Positions 45,118 through 59,415 of a stretch of DNA of 64,000 nucleotides are shown here, piece by piece. A program made the position numbers and the translations under genes. Source of the stretch: Brevipalpus yothersi (taxonomy: Eukaryota; Arthropoda; Arachnida; Trombidiformes; Tenuipalpidae); contig QZCP01000001.1 in the NCBI GenBank assembly GCA_003956705.1, positions 221,346-285,345 of the forward strand. Reading direction: 5' to 3'. Each line of letters starts with the position of its first letter. Within the stretch, counting starts at the first letter, position 1. The notes under the pieces were generated by a model. The model was not told the DNA's origin and ran no database searches. It saw only the letters and a list, made by a program, of their open reading frames with translations.

Positions 45118-48100
45118 TTAATATCTGTAGAAAAACAAAAATCAATTACAATCGATTGAAAAAGATCCATTTATAAATCAACTTACCGGTAATAATTTGG
45201 TTTGAAAGGACCGGCTTTGTTCAAACCCGTATACTTGGCTTGCTCATCAGAGAGCTCCGTTAAATGAGCATCGAATGTTGGCAAGTGAAGACTAGCCACA
45301 TATTCGTCTGATTGAAAAATAGAATAATGCTCAATTAGAATTCGAATGATCAGAAAGTTGAACACATATTTGAAATGAGGATGCTTACCCATTTTCTTGG
45401 GCAATAAATAAACATCGGACTTATATCTACCACTGGGTGCATTATACAGCTCAATTAAGGCCAGGGCTTGAGTGGAAGCAGTAATCGAAGCAACAAATGA
45501 AGGTATGCTTGAACAGCATAAATTAATTAATCGGCCCTGAAAAAATTATCGAATACCAAATATGCAAATTAGAGAGACAAAATGATGAATGCAAATTTAA
45601 TGGTAATAGCATGCTTCCAAATATGGTTGATGGACAAGGACGATATTTCATACCTCAGCAACAAGTACTATCATCTTGCCATCTGGCCAAGTAATGTGAT
45701 CAACCGAGGATCGAACTCTTTCCCAAGAGAGATCATCAGTTCTTAAGCTTTGCTGGAAGTAGAAAAGAATAGAAATGACAATATTAGATCAAGGACTTTG
45801 TGGTAATAAATGAAAAGTTGCCTACCACATCGATTTCAGTGTTTGAATGACCCATGTTACAAACGATGCAACCAGATTTGACTTTGTCCAACAGATCTCG
45901 GGTGACTACATTTTTGTTACCGGAGGCAGTAATTATGATGTCAACTTGCTTAATAACTTCGGGTAATGTGACTACTCGAAAACCATCCATACTATATATA
46001 TATATGAGATAGAGAGTGAGGGAGTTATCCATTTTGCAAATATTTTGAGCAATAACATTGAAATATTGCAAATAGAATGGCTCTTTACCATGCTTGTAAT
46101 GCACAAATGGGGTCTATTTCCGTTACGTAAACAACAGCTCCCATTCCTTTCAATGCTGAACAGCATCCTTTACCAACCTGGGAGGGAAAATTTCTCACGA
46201 GTTAGATAAAATAAAGAAAGGGGAATCACGATGATAATTCATTCGATACTTACCTCACCGTAGCCACAAACGACTACTTGTTTTCCGCCGAACATACAAT
46301 CGGTAGCTCTTTTCAATCTGTTAGGGGAATAAGAGAGATATACTAATTGAATCGATATGATCAATATAAGTGAGAAGAAAAGAAAGTTTCTCAGAATGCT
46401 GAAGAAAGTTGAAGCTATTCTTTTCTCACAATTGACGGTTCAATGGAAAGAATGCTCTTTCTTTCCTCTCTCTTCTCTCCTACATGATGATGAGTCAAAT
46501 TTCATGAGTAAACTCGACAACTGTTCCATGATATCATCAGTCACAAAGACAATGATGATGATGATGATGATGACATTGAATCACGAATCTCGGTCAGTTT
46601 TTATAAAAAAAATACAATGGCTGAATCTCTGGTCACGTCATTCTTGCTAGCTAATCATTTGAAGGTACATACATTATGGAAGATTGTCAAGATTTGGATG
46701 TTGAAGTTCTGAGCTCAACTTTATCAATACATTATGTGTGAATGAGAGAGCAGATAGTAGAAAATTGATCTCCAGAATCAAATTGCTGAGATTACTTACG
46801 AGTCTAAAATAGATTCTCGACAGCAGTAAAGATTATCAAACTTTGTTTTGGTAACAGAATCATTGACATTCATAGCAGGAACAGTTAATTTGCCAGCCTT
46901 AGACAGTTGATACAATCGATGGACACCAGTGACACTTTCTTCAACGATACCTTTTATGAGATGGAAAGCTGCCGGATATTTTTTAATGAGCAAATGCGTA
47001 GCATCACCTCCATCATCAAGAATCAAATTGGGCTGCCAAGAGTCAGATGAGATGCATTTATCGATGCACCACCAGAAGTCATCCTCTATTTCGCCTTTCC
47101 AGGCATAAATGGAAATTCCTGTAATTCATGAAACCAATCAGCATCTTACCGATGATTTAAGAGTCATAAACAGGGGGAAAATACACTTGACGAGAAAGTT
47201 GACTCAATAAGGTAGCAAAGCCACTTTATAAGTAGTGAAATCTTGTTCGAGATTAAGATCAGGGGAAAAAATCAATAGTTTAAAGCTAAAAATTAATTAC
47301 CAGCTTCAGCAATTGCAGCGGCAACTTCGTTCTGGGTAGAATATATGTTGCACGAAGCCCAACGAACACTCGCTCCTAAGGCAACAAGAGTTTCAACCAA
47401 TACCTATGGTAGATGTAACGACGAAAAAAAGAGCAATAAAATGAAGTCATAATTGTATGATTAAACTGTATGCGATCTATATTTAATGTGGAAAGAATGG
47501 GACGAATTTTTGTTTCTTCCAAATCAACTTACGGCAGTCTGAGCGTTAATGTGAGTACAAATTATGATTTTGGCCCCTTTCAAGGGTTTGTCATCTTGCG
47601 CTCTTTTTCTCAGGGCTATCAAGCCGGGCATTTCTAATAGGTAAAATTCAATAAGAGAGAAAAAGAGAGAGAGAGAGATAAAGGAGGAAAAAACTCGCAT
47701 CAACCCTGGGTGATCACAAGAGTGGATAATAATATTGGAAGATATCATGCAAGAACAGAAGAAGAGTAACATACAAGTAGTAACCAAAAAAACTGGATAG
47801 CTTACCTTGTTCCACCATTTCGATCTCTTTCCGCCCATGAATGGCTTGAGATATATTTTTAACACAAAAATCACTGAAACCTTTGGAATTTCGCTGAATT
47901 TTGTCACGAGGTGAAGTTCCGGTCTCATCTTCGGAACTCGATTCGGTGTAAGAAGCTGATATGCATGGAAAAAGGGGGAAAAGAATGCAATATTGATAAT
48001 CGACAATATTTATGAAAGAGCAAAAGAAAAACTAGAACAATTGTATCACATTTTCTAGTCTCTCTCTCTCAAGCTCTCTTCAATACATATACTCACAGGC

Positions 48101-48724
48101 TGACGATGAGACTGAGGTGGATGAATTGCGTCGACTTCGATTTGAACTTTTTTCCATACTAGTCGCCAATCTACCTATCGGCAAACTCATTCTTCGCTTC
48201 TGTCTATCCTTAAATGATGGTATGAGGAGGACGGCTTCTGGTACCTAATTTTTTTTGAAACAAATCAAATTTTCATCAGCGGAAACTCACCAACCATTCA
48301 GTAGCATTCCGAACATGTACATGTATAAAATGTATGTGTCTATACCCAGCCACCTAGCGGCTACATCACAGCTGGCAGCATGCTTCAAGAGTATCACAGA
48401 CAGATAGAGAGTATGTTTACAGTTTTTGAGATTGATTCTCAAAATTAATGAGTATATTTAGTTATGATAATAATAATTGGTTGACTTGTTCCTCATTTGA
48501 GTGGACACATCATAAATTTTCAGATGATAAAATGAGGAAAAAAAGTTGATTTAATTTACAATTGATAAGAAAAAAATATCATTCAATAGAGAGCGTTACT
48601 TATCAGACTTGCCCAACTATTGCGTCATCTAGTGATGTATTGATGTGTGGCAAAAGCGCGCCAATATTTGAAGTTTGTATTCTCTCTCTCTTTTTTTTCT
48701 CTCTCTTCTTCTCTCTCTCTCTCT

Positions 48725-48775
<51 letters not shown>

Positions 48776-51709
48776 TCTCTCTCTTTCTCTTCCTATTGAA
48801 GTAGCAATCGTAATCGATTGGGAATACATTTATGTGGAAAAAAAGAGAGAATCACATATCTGGCAACCTCGCCTCTCTCTCTCACTCTCTTTACACTATT
48901 CTCATGATGATGATGATAAAAGTTAATATTATAAAAGAGACGAGTCTGTGTGAGCAAAAAAATCGTACAGACTAATGTTGTCACATTGTCTCGATTTTTT
49001 TTTGAGTTTGAGTAGGTTAGAATGAATCGATTAGACAAGATTACATGGGGTCACAAGATATGTGCCATGTATGTGGCAAGAGGGTGAAGCAGAAAAGTTG
49101 TGTCTAACTGTCAAAAAAGTAGCTTTAATGTGGATCGATTTTTTTAGCATCGAGAATGAAGATTCTCAAATACATGTACTTCCTACGGTGAAAAAACTGT
49201 TTTATATCCATTTATAAGAATAGATCTTCTTTCTTTGAGAGAGATAAAAGTAAAGGAAACAGGGAGAGAGAGATTTTCCTGGAATAGGTAAAACTTTTCC
49301 CTAAGATAATGTATATTTCATAAAGTCAGTTGGAAAGTGAGGTATATCAGCGAATAAGAGAGAGAATGATATTGTTTTGTGCTTTCTGCTTTTGTTACAT
49401 TCGTTTTTTCGAATTCTGAGAAAAAAAGACCTCTTGGCAATATTTTTATGAAAGAAAGATCCTCTCTTCTCCACTGTACTTTGGGTTTACTTCACTTTAC
49501 TTTAGCCAACATAAACACTTTAAACAGCTTAGAGAAAAGTGCAAATTCTCACACTCAACGTTAACTAGGCTCACATCTTCAGTGTACAAGTCTCTGATCT
49601 GATCTTGTCAGTTATTGGGTTGCAAACAGACGATGATGTAGCAACACGATCTCGCATTCTAAAGGTGATAGCAGAAAGGGGGAGAAAAATACGGAAAAGA
49701 TGGCTGTGATGAAGTGGAGAATTGGAAATCGAAATTCGATTTCATGTAATGGTTTACAAAATCATTGGAGGATGCTTTTTCTAGTGAATACAAGGGTGAG
49801 AGAAAGAGAGAAATTGAAGATAAGCATCATTGGTCAATGTTAATATTTGAAGTGAGAAAAATACACAAAAGGAATTCAAGCCAATTTCTGTTGATAGTTT
49901 TGCTTGGTCCTCTGCAAATATTGAAAATTGAGCCAATAAAAATAATCTCATACTTCCATTGTCATCCTCACCAAAATTTTGTACCACTGACCATTAAAGT
50001 TCACTGGATTCCCAAGAGTGTATTTTGGAAGGAATCACCCTTTAGCATTTGAAATTGGGAACTTGACGAAATCGTCTCCATTCATTTCTCTCTCTCTTCC
50101 TCTCTCTTTCGAATAGTTTTCAAACAGTCGATTTTGTTCCTTTCACAAAAAAGATAAAAATTGTCATGGAAAAAGAAGATTGGCGTATAATTGGATTGCA
50201 CAAGGATTCTCATCTATATAAATTAGCTGAAAAGCGAGAAAGAGATAGAGAAAAAGGAATCCATCTGTCAAGTTTGTCGCTGTATACGATCAAAATGAGA
50301 AACGACAAAAGAAGGTATTTTCTCAGCATTTTGAACAACCAAAATGAGAATATAAGAGAGAGCAAGAGAGAGAGAGAGAGAGGGAGAATATTTGCTGAGG
50401 AATATAAGCTCATAGAGAAAGAAAAGGAGGAACACTAATTTGATTCTGCAAACTAAATTGTCGAATGCAAAGTTGTCTGGTCGATTTTGAATCGACTAGA
50501 ATCGATTCTAGCTGATTAATCATCATGAATAGTCGACTAGTCAAGAGGTGAAGAAGAAAGATGGGAAGAGAGAAAATTTATTGAGATGAGGAAAAGTTTG
50601 CGGCGAAAAAGGATCGTTATATATTGACACTCCAAATGCTATCATGGACCTCTTGATGACTTTGGTAATGAGTGATATAAAAGAAGAATTCTTGATACGA
50701 TCGATGCAATTGGAATGTAATAGCTTCCACATGATGGCTCAACATGGACAGTGACTTTTATTGGATTGAATGAGAAAATAAACTTCAAATACGATTCTTC
50801 TTCTTTCACCAATAATAATGGATCTACATCATGGCATATACCTAACCAATTGAATGGAAATCAAATGCTACTCTACAAATTCTATTCATTGAGAAGTGAC
50901 TTTTTCTGCTATGGCAGAAGCTATCGACTGCTATCTCATGCAAATGTTTGCGGAAGAGCCGAACACAATCAAATCGAATGTGTACATGTATGTGTATGTG
51001 TCTGCATTCTATCGAATTGGAATTGGCATGACGTGAATATCTTTTTTCACTTTCGAGATGCGATGTCTTGAGAATTGAAAAGTTGTTGAAAACTGAGCAT
51101 ACTGAGCCTCACGTAAATAGAGAGTACAAGAGAGAAAAAAGACCATTGGAAGATAATTTTCAATAAATGGCTCGAAACACGCGACCAATCATTTTTTCAA
51201 CAACCATCATCATTTGAACAATAAGAGAGAGAGAGAAAAGCATCTTGAATTCATTCCATTGAACCTTATACACATTATCAATCTCAGCTCACGAGGATAC
51301 ATCCCCAAATAATAGTGTATGTGTGTATGCCGCTTCATTCCCAAAAAAGGACAAATAATATCGATTCTCGGGAGAAAATCAACTAGATAGAATTTCTAAT
51401 CCTACTATAGAAGATCAGATGAAACTGATACAGATAATTCAAGCAATCTTCTCTGTCTATCTCTTTTTTCTCTCTCTCTCTCACACTGTGTCTCGTCTCG
51501 CATGAGAAAACTAATTTTTCGTATGCTCAGAACCCAATCTGTCCCAGCATTCTATTCCATTCTATTTCTCTCTAACTGTATGACCTAACCATGCAATTTA
51601 TCAGATTTAACCAATGATCCAGAGCTTTACTTTGTACTCTACGCTATGAATACTCTATCCGCATTTCTATTGAAAATGCTTGTAAGAATTGAAGCAAACC
51701 TTTTTTAGA

Positions 51710-51744
<35 letters not shown>

Positions 51745-52077
51745 GATAGGATTACAAAAGGGAGAAAAAGAAGTAACAATTTGAGCTGTTTTTTTTCAGT
51801 CTCCAGAAAACCTCATGAGCCCTGTTCATAGAACGGAAATTAAATACCCAAAATGGCTCCAAACTATACCTCGAAGCAAAAGCGATTATCATGATTCATT
51901 CAGTCCAATGAATCTTTGTGAGCCTGATAGCTGCCAGCTTAATTATGCTGTGAATCTCAGGCAAAAGTATATCGATTGTTTCGATGTATGACACAATTAT
52001 CACAGATACATGGAGAGGAAACTATTGCCACTTACCTCACTTCCTTTACGGCTTGTCAAAGATTCTTGAACATCCAT
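45118..52077 (-). CDS. AHCYL/IRBIT-type S-adenosylhomocysteine hydrolase-like protein
   Basis: Closer to AHCYL1/2 (IRBIT, an IP3-receptor and ion-transporter regulator) than to catalytic AHCY. Thirteen inferred exons: 52077-52036, 48244-48097, 47955-47806, 47633-47533, 47403-47301, 47118-46800, 46317-46254, 46177-46089, 45991-45826, 45752-45654, 45536-45389, 45307-45187 and 45124-45118, 518 aa. The N-terminal Ser-rich PEST-like region (RNSSTSVSSSASSYTESSSE) and CVKNI stretch are IRBIT features. The hydrolase-like body has THINAQTA, YAWKGEIEDDFWWC, AMNVNDSVTKTKFDN, NAD-binding VVCGYGEVGKGCC, CNMGHSNTEIDV and the ending GPFKPNYYRY. Exon 1 (MDVQESLTSRKGSE) lies 3.8 kb upstream; it is supported by a GTAAGTGG donor and matching phase but is the least certain part. 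Confidence 0.92.
48681..48793. repeat. (CT)n microsatellite
   Basis: Over 100 bp of CT dinucleotides with a few TT interruptions, inside the inferred first AHCYL intron. Confidence 0.95.
51713..51741. repeat. (CT)n microsatellite
   Basis: Short pure CT tract in the inferred first AHCYL intron. Confidence 0.9.
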
Positions 52078-53191
52078 GGTGTAAGTTTGTGGCTATTGAA
52101 CTTGATAGATATAACAATTTTCTCTTTCCTCTGAACAGGTAAAAGTATAGCTGGAGCACACTTGGCAATCAACGGAATGGTCTACAAGATTTGTGTACGC
52201 GTAAAGATGGCAAAAGAAAAGGTTCGAAAATCAATGGTGTATCGTTGAGGTGGGAATCGAATGATGATGAAAGGTAAGAACAATCAGCTTCTCACACTAG
52301 ATCGAGAACAAATCAGTGTCGACAGTGTTCAAGGAGAGAAGAAGAAGAAGTGGAAGAAGAAAAAGAATTCTATTGTACGTCGATTTGCTTCTCTGAACTC
52401 AAACGATGGCAGAAAGTGGTGGTAAGAATGAGAGGGAAAAGATATTAAAGAGGCTCATGAGAAAAGAGAGAGAGAGAAAAAGGAAGAGGAAGAGATTGAA
52501 TTTTAAGGCTAATGAAAATAATAAAGCAATAGTTAAAAAGCTCTGAAAGACTTTTCAAAGTTGACTTTGAATCGATTTAAGAGCTTTTCGTTTCTATCGT
52601 ACACTGTCTCTTCAATGATGAGGCAAAAGAACATAATATAATCGGATGATGATGGAGAATAAATCGAATCAAGCTGAACTTGCTGGAAAACTCAAATGCA
52701 ATCGTCTCTCTCTCTCTTTTTCTCTTTCTCTCAAAGGCGATCCTGAAATAGCTACTAAAATCTGTAGGTGATAAAAGCAGAAAGAAGAGAAAGAAAGAAA
52801 AGAGGAGAGGAGAGGAGAGAGAGGAAAGAAAAGAAAGCAGAATCGAATAAATATTTGCAGAAAGATGAGTTTAGGAAAACACTGAGGAAAGATAGAAAAA
52901 CTGAGTGTTCTAATGTTTTATCGTCATCTTAGAGCATAAAAAAACAATGCTTTTGCAAGAATATTACCCTTCAAATGGCAATTGGCTTCACGGTTTGTCC
53001 AAGAGACTCCTCAATGACCGGCAAAACATACACTCACAGAGCAAGCAAACAACTTTGGGAATATTCACCACCGATCAAGTGGCCGAGTAGACTGTTAGAC
53101 CGATAAAGTTATCACAGAATCATCATTGATTCAAAATCGCAAGGTTGAAGAGCAACGAGCGAGAGATGAGAAGTGTTGTATCTACGGAAGG

Positions 53192-53229
53192 GAGAGAAAG
53201 AAGAGGGAGAGAGAGAGAGAGAGAGAGAG
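53192..53229. repeat. (GA)n microsatellite
   Basis: GA tract with minor interruptions at its left side. Confidence 0.9.
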
Positions 53230-54100
53230 TTCGGATGAGAGAAGATGAAACTAGAACAGGCGCATTAACCACAGTTATTCGGCATCTACTTCGGTGTCAC
53301 AATACTTCTCAGCATCCCATAGCATCTCTTTCTCTCACAACTCACAAACGATGATGGGAGGTGTGGGTGGAAGAGAGAGAGAGAGGGAAAAGATTTGAGC
53401 AGTTGGAAAGATGAAAAGAAAGGGAAAAGAAAGTGTGTATGTATACACACGCTAAGATCGATGATGAAGGGCGCGCACTCACTGTGAATGAATGTGTATA
53501 TGTTCTCCATCAGTTTGAGGAAAAGAGTCGACCGGAGAAAGAGGCAAGCAAAGAAGAAGAAAAAGGAGCAAAAAAGGAGAATCATGGTAGGAGAGAGAGA
53601 GAAAGAAATAGAAAGAGAAAGAGAGTAGAAGGTTCCATGGATCTGGGCTGGAAACGTTTTTGGGAAGGTGGAATCAGGAACCAATGGAAGAACAGATCGA
53701 TACAAGTCATACTTGCTAGCAGGCGATCGGCTATGGATGGTCAGAACAGTGATTAGGGCGGGAGAATGAATTCAGAGATAGTGGGAATACAATTCAAGTG
53801 GGCCCGGGTGAAGAATGGCTCCATTCTCATGTAGCACGCATGAGAATGGCTGATGCAAGCAAAATAGAGAGAGAAAGAAAGAGAGTATGGAAGGTAATCC
53901 TGAGGATTGGCGTGAGGAGGAATAAGTCACATGGAAACCTACTGGCCATAGAAGTGACAAAATTGAAATTGTATGAATATCCTAGAAGCAGAAGATTTTT
54001 TCGAGTGTAAAAAGTCAAGCAAAGTCAAAGGTTGAGATGATAAAGCTCAATGGTGCACATCTTGACACACAAGATTGGCGTCAAACTAAGCCGAATAAGT

Positions 54101-54160
<60 letters not shown>
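54101..54160. repeat. (GA)n microsatellite
   Basis: About 60 bp of nearly uninterrupted GA. Confidence 0.95.
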
Positions 54161-54163
<3 letters not shown>

Positions 54164-56207
54164 ATTGCAAGGAGGAAGCTTGTCAGTCAACACATAACGG
54201 AACAAGAAACTGTTTTGAATTCATTATAAAAAAATAGAAACTCATTTCTCTCTATCATACATTCTCTGAACTTTTCGCCTCCTCATATGATCTGAGTGAG
54301 ATCCCATCAGTACGTGACTTTCTCATGTTATTAGAATATCGTTCTCCCTGGTTTTTTCAATCTCTCTCTTCTCTCTTTTCTCTTGTCTCTATGTTTTTTC
54401 TATGGGAGAGAATGGAACTGTTAAGACCGGCGCTGATTGTTCGCAATCTAAATGAAAACATCCAAAAATAAATACATTACCTCATTTTCCATATTGTACT
54501 GAACTCACTTTCTCTCCTCTTCACATGATTATTATACAATATTGACTGAAATAAGCCTAGAGAGAGAGAGAGAGAGAGAGAAAGAGAAAAAAATTTACAG
54601 CTCCAGATAGTGTTTCCTCATTCATTATGAGGGCTTGAGAGAAACTTTTTTCTGAAGGCACAAGAATAAATAGAAAAACAGATACTTTTTACCATAATTG
54701 TGACGAGATTTTTTGTCGAGAATGATACTCACCTAACGGAGTTGAGTAAACTCACTGAGTAACATTTTGAAACTTATACATATACCATAATACGAACGAA
54801 GCATTTTAAGATGAGGCAACACTCATGCCATGGAATGTCTCTGCGGCATGAGAGGGCTGATCAAATACTTTTCTCTCAGGCCTATGTTCTACTTCAAATG
54901 TTTACTCTTCAGCATACTGACAACTTATTTTGGCTTGATTACGTAGCCAAAGGAAGTTTCCAGTTTTTTTTAGTCAAAAAATTTTCATATACCGACTCGT
55001 CCTGAATTGATGGCTTTTGAATGAACCCACCAAAGTTGATGAAAGAGTCTAGTGCAATATAAAATTTGCTTCCATAGACATCACAAAAGAATGTCGCTGA
55101 CAGTGTTTTCACTGGAAAATACCTTTGAATGTATGGTATGTGGAAAAGAATTTTTCATCCACAAACGATCAATGTTAATTTTCCTCTGGGCAACAGTTTA
55201 TTTGGAAGTGATACTGGTGATACTGAAAGTGTATCCAAAAAATTGGTTGAACACCCCTAAAAAGTCAGAGAAATATTCTCATATTAAAAAAGATCCTGAA
55301 TTGAAATATTTTAGCAAATGCCAGAAGCATATTGAATCAGTAGATTCGATCGCCAAGAAAATCCAAAGAAAGAATTTTCATAACCATATATTTTATTCAT
55401 AGGTAAGAAGGGAAATTTTCTGATAAAATCGAGCATCTTACATCAATGCTGAGTTTCTCAAAGAATAAGAGCTCTAGAGAGTAGATGACGCAGAGAATAA
55501 AGTGAAGAGATCATATTCACTTGAATGAGTAATACTTTCTCTCGAGTTCTCTTACTATCAAGTTCTAACTGATTGGGGATGTTATCATAAAAGATGAAGT
55601 TATTTAGCCATGCTTATCCTGAAATATCTCTCTCATCTTACTTGTACTTCCTCGATTGGAACAGTTCACTGTAAATATTATAATGCATGTATTCAAGAAT
55701 TGATATGCCAAAGTTCAGTGAAACTAGATAGAAAATTTTGAATTTTGTTACTAAAAGAATTCGAATTTGAGTACTACCTGAGTTCGATAGCTCTCGGGCT
55801 CTCATGAGAGAAATGAATTATCTCACGGAACTCCTAGGGATTCATAGTTAGTTAGGTGAGAAAGTTTTCCATTATCTGAGAATACCAATGTTCTGCTGGT
55901 ATCACTTGGATTATCTGGATTTTTGTGTTTCATCCTACTCTTAACTGTAAATTAGTAGCCACGAGTCCAGCAAAACAGCCTCACAGAGTCCAAAACTTTT
56001 TCGAAGCTGAAAGAGGACTCCAAGTGTGGTAACTCTTGTAAATCTGAACACAGTTTGGATTCCACCTGCATACTGTTGATGATTGATGTATTTGCAGCGA
56101 AAAATCTGACAAAATTCCAGAGTCTTGCTTTTATTGATTGCCTAATTCATCAAGCAAGGATGCTATCTTCACTAACCATGTACATTGCAAGAGAGCTCAT
56201 TTCCAAT

Positions 56208-56219
56208 AGAAAGACAGAC

Positions 56220-56303
<84 letters not shown>
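56208..56303. repeat. (GACA)/(GAAA)/(GA)n compound microsatellite
   Basis: GACA and GAAA units grade into a pure GA tract of about 65 bp. Confidence 0.95.
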
Positions 56304-56305
<2 letters not shown>

Positions 56306-57320
56306 AAGAATTTTCCCCCGAGATTAATCAGAACATGAATAGGAACTAATGACGTCAGAAAAAGAATGACATATTGATAGCCTAACAACACTATGGTGAA
56401 TAAAATTCTGTTGGTGATCAATTTAATCTCTGCAGATTTTCAACCACTAGTGAGCGAAAGCGAAATATAATACATGTATGATGGAAATTAGTGGGGCTAG
56501 ATTTAAAAATGGAGCAAACATGCCAATATATGGAACTTTTCTTCTAATTACTGCGAATATTATGAGCCTATTTTTAGCATCAAAGTTTTGTTCCCTTTTG
56601 TAACAATGATGGATTGAAATCAGTCTGTCCTTCTTTCTCTTTCAAAACTATCATAAGTATGTATAGGAAAAAATCGTAGAGAATACGGGAATATGAGATA
56701 TAAGAGGCTCTGTTAGACGAATAAGAGAGGAAGAATACATTGAAACTAATATTGGCAGAGGGAAACCTAGCTTTTGGGCTGACATCTTATATCAGAGAAT
56801 AGAACCGAGTTGTACTGTTGTATACCAAGAATAACACAATACTCACTAGAATTATTCATTACCACTCGGTTCTAATTTATTGATGGAATCTATTAGACAA
56901 AGTAGTTTCAACCGACGAGGGGAAATTAGAAGCAAAAAATCACTGAACATCATCCGATTATCCGAAAAGTTCAAGAAAATAGTTAATGGATTGATCATGT
57001 AGTCATTTCAGGGCATTGAAACTCACTTAGATATTTTAGCTCACTGACTGCTCGTTGAAAATAATGATATCGACACTCATGAAACCGAGGACATAAGCAA
57101 GAAAACCTTGTATCGCTCCATTGACAATAGGTTAAAGGCGAGCAGAATCATTCAACAAGAGAAAAGAAAAAAAAACTTCAATAAATTCTTAATTTTGTAC
57201 CATCAAGATTCAGAAATATTTTGTTTCACAGGGTCAAATTACTGTTAAATAAAGAGAGTAAGAAGAAAAATCTGATCAATATTTTATGGAATTGAATTAT
57301 TATGGATAAAAATTTGTTCA

Positions 57321-58549
57321 ATGTTCTTACTTTGGATAAATATAGTGGTAATATGCATCAATAATTTCGGTATTGCAAGTATGTTCAAGTAATCAGTGAT
57401 AATCCGAGGCCCAAAGAATGTTACAAAACTTTCACTGTCTAACAGGACATGAGAAGACCATTCCTTATAAGCCAGCTCCCATTATAAACGGCGATTTTGC
57501 GGAACCTAATGAATTCAGGTACATCGTTGCGATATCAAAGAGGGGCATGTGGCCACATGGAGCTGGTACAATAATTGACCCATATTGGATACTTACCGCT
57601 CGCCATGTTGTATTAGAGAAATATGTTGATTGGAAAACTAATTTTTTCAATTTTTCCAATGGTCCACCAATCCGTGTGTGGCCTAAATATAGTAATGATC
57701 TTCGTGAATTTTTCACAAAGCCTCCTTATTATGCTGCCAAACTGTTTTGTCACCATATACCTGATGATACACCTGTTTGGGACACCGATTCTGATGTAGC
57801 TCTAGTGAAGTTGCAAAATCCCATAGAATTAGAACGTGAACCTTATTATCATCAGAAAATTTCTAGATATGATCGTGATATGGCTACAGATTACACTTCA
57901 GGCTATGATATTAAAGTTGCTGGCTGGGGTCGAATTGAGCCCAACATAAGTGGTCCAACTGATTTTTTGAGGAAAATGAAAATCAGAAATCGATCTAGAA
58001 TGTTCTACAGAATCATTGATCTCCGTGATTATCCTGATTATAGACCCATGCAACAGATTAGTCTTTTCAAGCCTAACCAGAGTACATGTCTTGGTGATTC
58101 AGGAGGCCCTGTGGTGGTCAGTGTATCCAAAACTGGCGAAGAATTCTTGATTGGTATTATTTCTTGGGTAGCCCGTCCTTATTGTCAGTAAGTATCAATG
58201 CTCGATATTAACTATCTGAGCAGGAAATTGTTTAATGCTGTAATTAAACTCTCAATAGAGGTCAAACATTCATGCAAAATGTCTTCTTCTATCAAAAATG
58301 GATTGATGATATTATGCGTAATGAGCCTAATGAATATTTATGTGAAAAATTGCATGGTAAACACTACAATAATGGTTGAAACACCAAAATTTTGGGAAAA
58401 AAATGAAACTCATACGTGAGAAATTTTTCATTTCCTTTTGAACATGCAAAATAAATACACATTAACCAATCTATGAAAAGGATGAGAAATCGTACTAACC
58501 CTTGGTCATTTTCTTTCCAGATCAAAAGATCCAACTGAGGGAAAACTAG
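57321..58549 (+). CDS. secreted trypsin-fold serine protease A
   Basis: S1-family protease, 308 aa. Exons 57321-57378 (signal peptide MFLLWINIVVICINNFGIA), 57446-58187, 58259-58356 and 58521-58549. The last exon could be skipped, since reading through the third donor gives HYNNG then stop. The catalytic triad is intact: His 73 (LTARHVV), Asp 136 (DSDVALVKL), Ser 238 (CLGDSGGP). The mature start looks like IINGDFAEP rather than IVGG. Both cysteines of the usual C42-C58 bridge are missing (HGAG for CGG, RHVV for AHCV). The residue at 189 is Ser and that at 216 is Val, so the S1 pocket is not trypsin-like and may be small or elastase-like. Paralogue of the genes at 58.7-60.5 kb. Confidence 0.88.
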
Positions 58550-58698
58550 CATAGAAGATAAAACCTAATAGTTAGAGAATTTCATTTCGATTACTGCCTC
58601 AATTAACTTCACATCGTGCAGCCTAGAAATTCTCATGAAAACTTCATATACAGTTCATAGGAGCAGCAAATTTCTCTTCCCCTACAGAAAATGAGATG

Positions 58699-59055
58699 TT
58701 AAAGTCTATTTTTACTAAGGAATAGTTCGATAATGGCATGACGAGCTGTCAGAATCCAATATTCATCAATTACGATGCCAGCTCCATGAAGCCATGAATC
58801 CTTTCTTCCTATTAAGACGATGTATTCGAATTCGTCTTCACCAGCTAAAACTCCGTTTATGATAGTAGCTGATTTTTGAGGAATAATCCTTTTACAATCT
58901 ACTGGGGACTAGACAGAATTTCTCTACATTACATATTCGATCAACCAGTGAGCTATTGATGAATAGATTCAGTTGATTTTAGAATTTTCTTCAGTCATAC
59001 TTGCATTAGTGAAAATGTTCAACAGAGCCAGTATCACTGATGTCCATGATATCAT
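58699..59055 (-). pseudogene. truncated serine protease paralogue B
   Basis: Signal-peptide exon 59055-59001 (MISWTSVILALLNIFTNA) and part of the protease exon 58898-58699 (SATIINGVLAGEDEFEYIVL.. HGAGIVIDEYWILTARHAI) in the same phase as paralogues A and C. The frame ends at TAA soon after the active-site His. No sequence resembling the Asp and Ser regions follows, so the gene is truncated at its 3' end and would not make a protease. Confidence 0.85.
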
Positions 59056-59415
59056 TTTATGAAAATTATTTGACAAATTCACTTTGAAATTCATAGTCGA
59101 TTCCTTCTAGCTTCGATTCCACTGAAACTCAATATTCTAATTGATATTTTCTGAATCTCTTGAGCCTGATTTGAATATTTTCATGAAGCTCCTAGTTGGT
59201 TTGCTTGATTAGAGATATTTGATAACGGTGAATTTTCAAATGAGTGCAAACTTTGACATGACTTCATAATGAGTACTCTCAGTGATGCTCATGATTGCAG
59301 GAGAAAATAGAGTTATTCAGTTGAAGAATCATAGCAGAAACCTTGGGCTTGAAACATGTTTTTGAGTAATTTATTAGGCCAATTAAAATTCAACAATACA
59401 ATGAAACCTATTAAA

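Larger units (their letters stand above)
48245..52035 (-). other. first intron of AHCYL gene (inferred), repeat-rich
   Basis: 3.8 kb with a long (CT)n run and many small GA clusters. No other coding gene recognised on either strand. Confidence 0.5.
52078..57320. other. intergenic, no gene supported
   Basis: More than 5 kb, rich in GA/CT simple repeats. All frames are short and either repeat-derived or without recognisable domains. A frame at 55,052-55,402 has one CxxC..H pattern but no complete zinc finger. Confidence 0.5.

Noticed and set aside
55052..55402. Possible zinc-finger gene (CMVCGKEFFIHKR)
   Set aside because: Only a single CxxC with poorly placed His, no second finger, no start or splice support.
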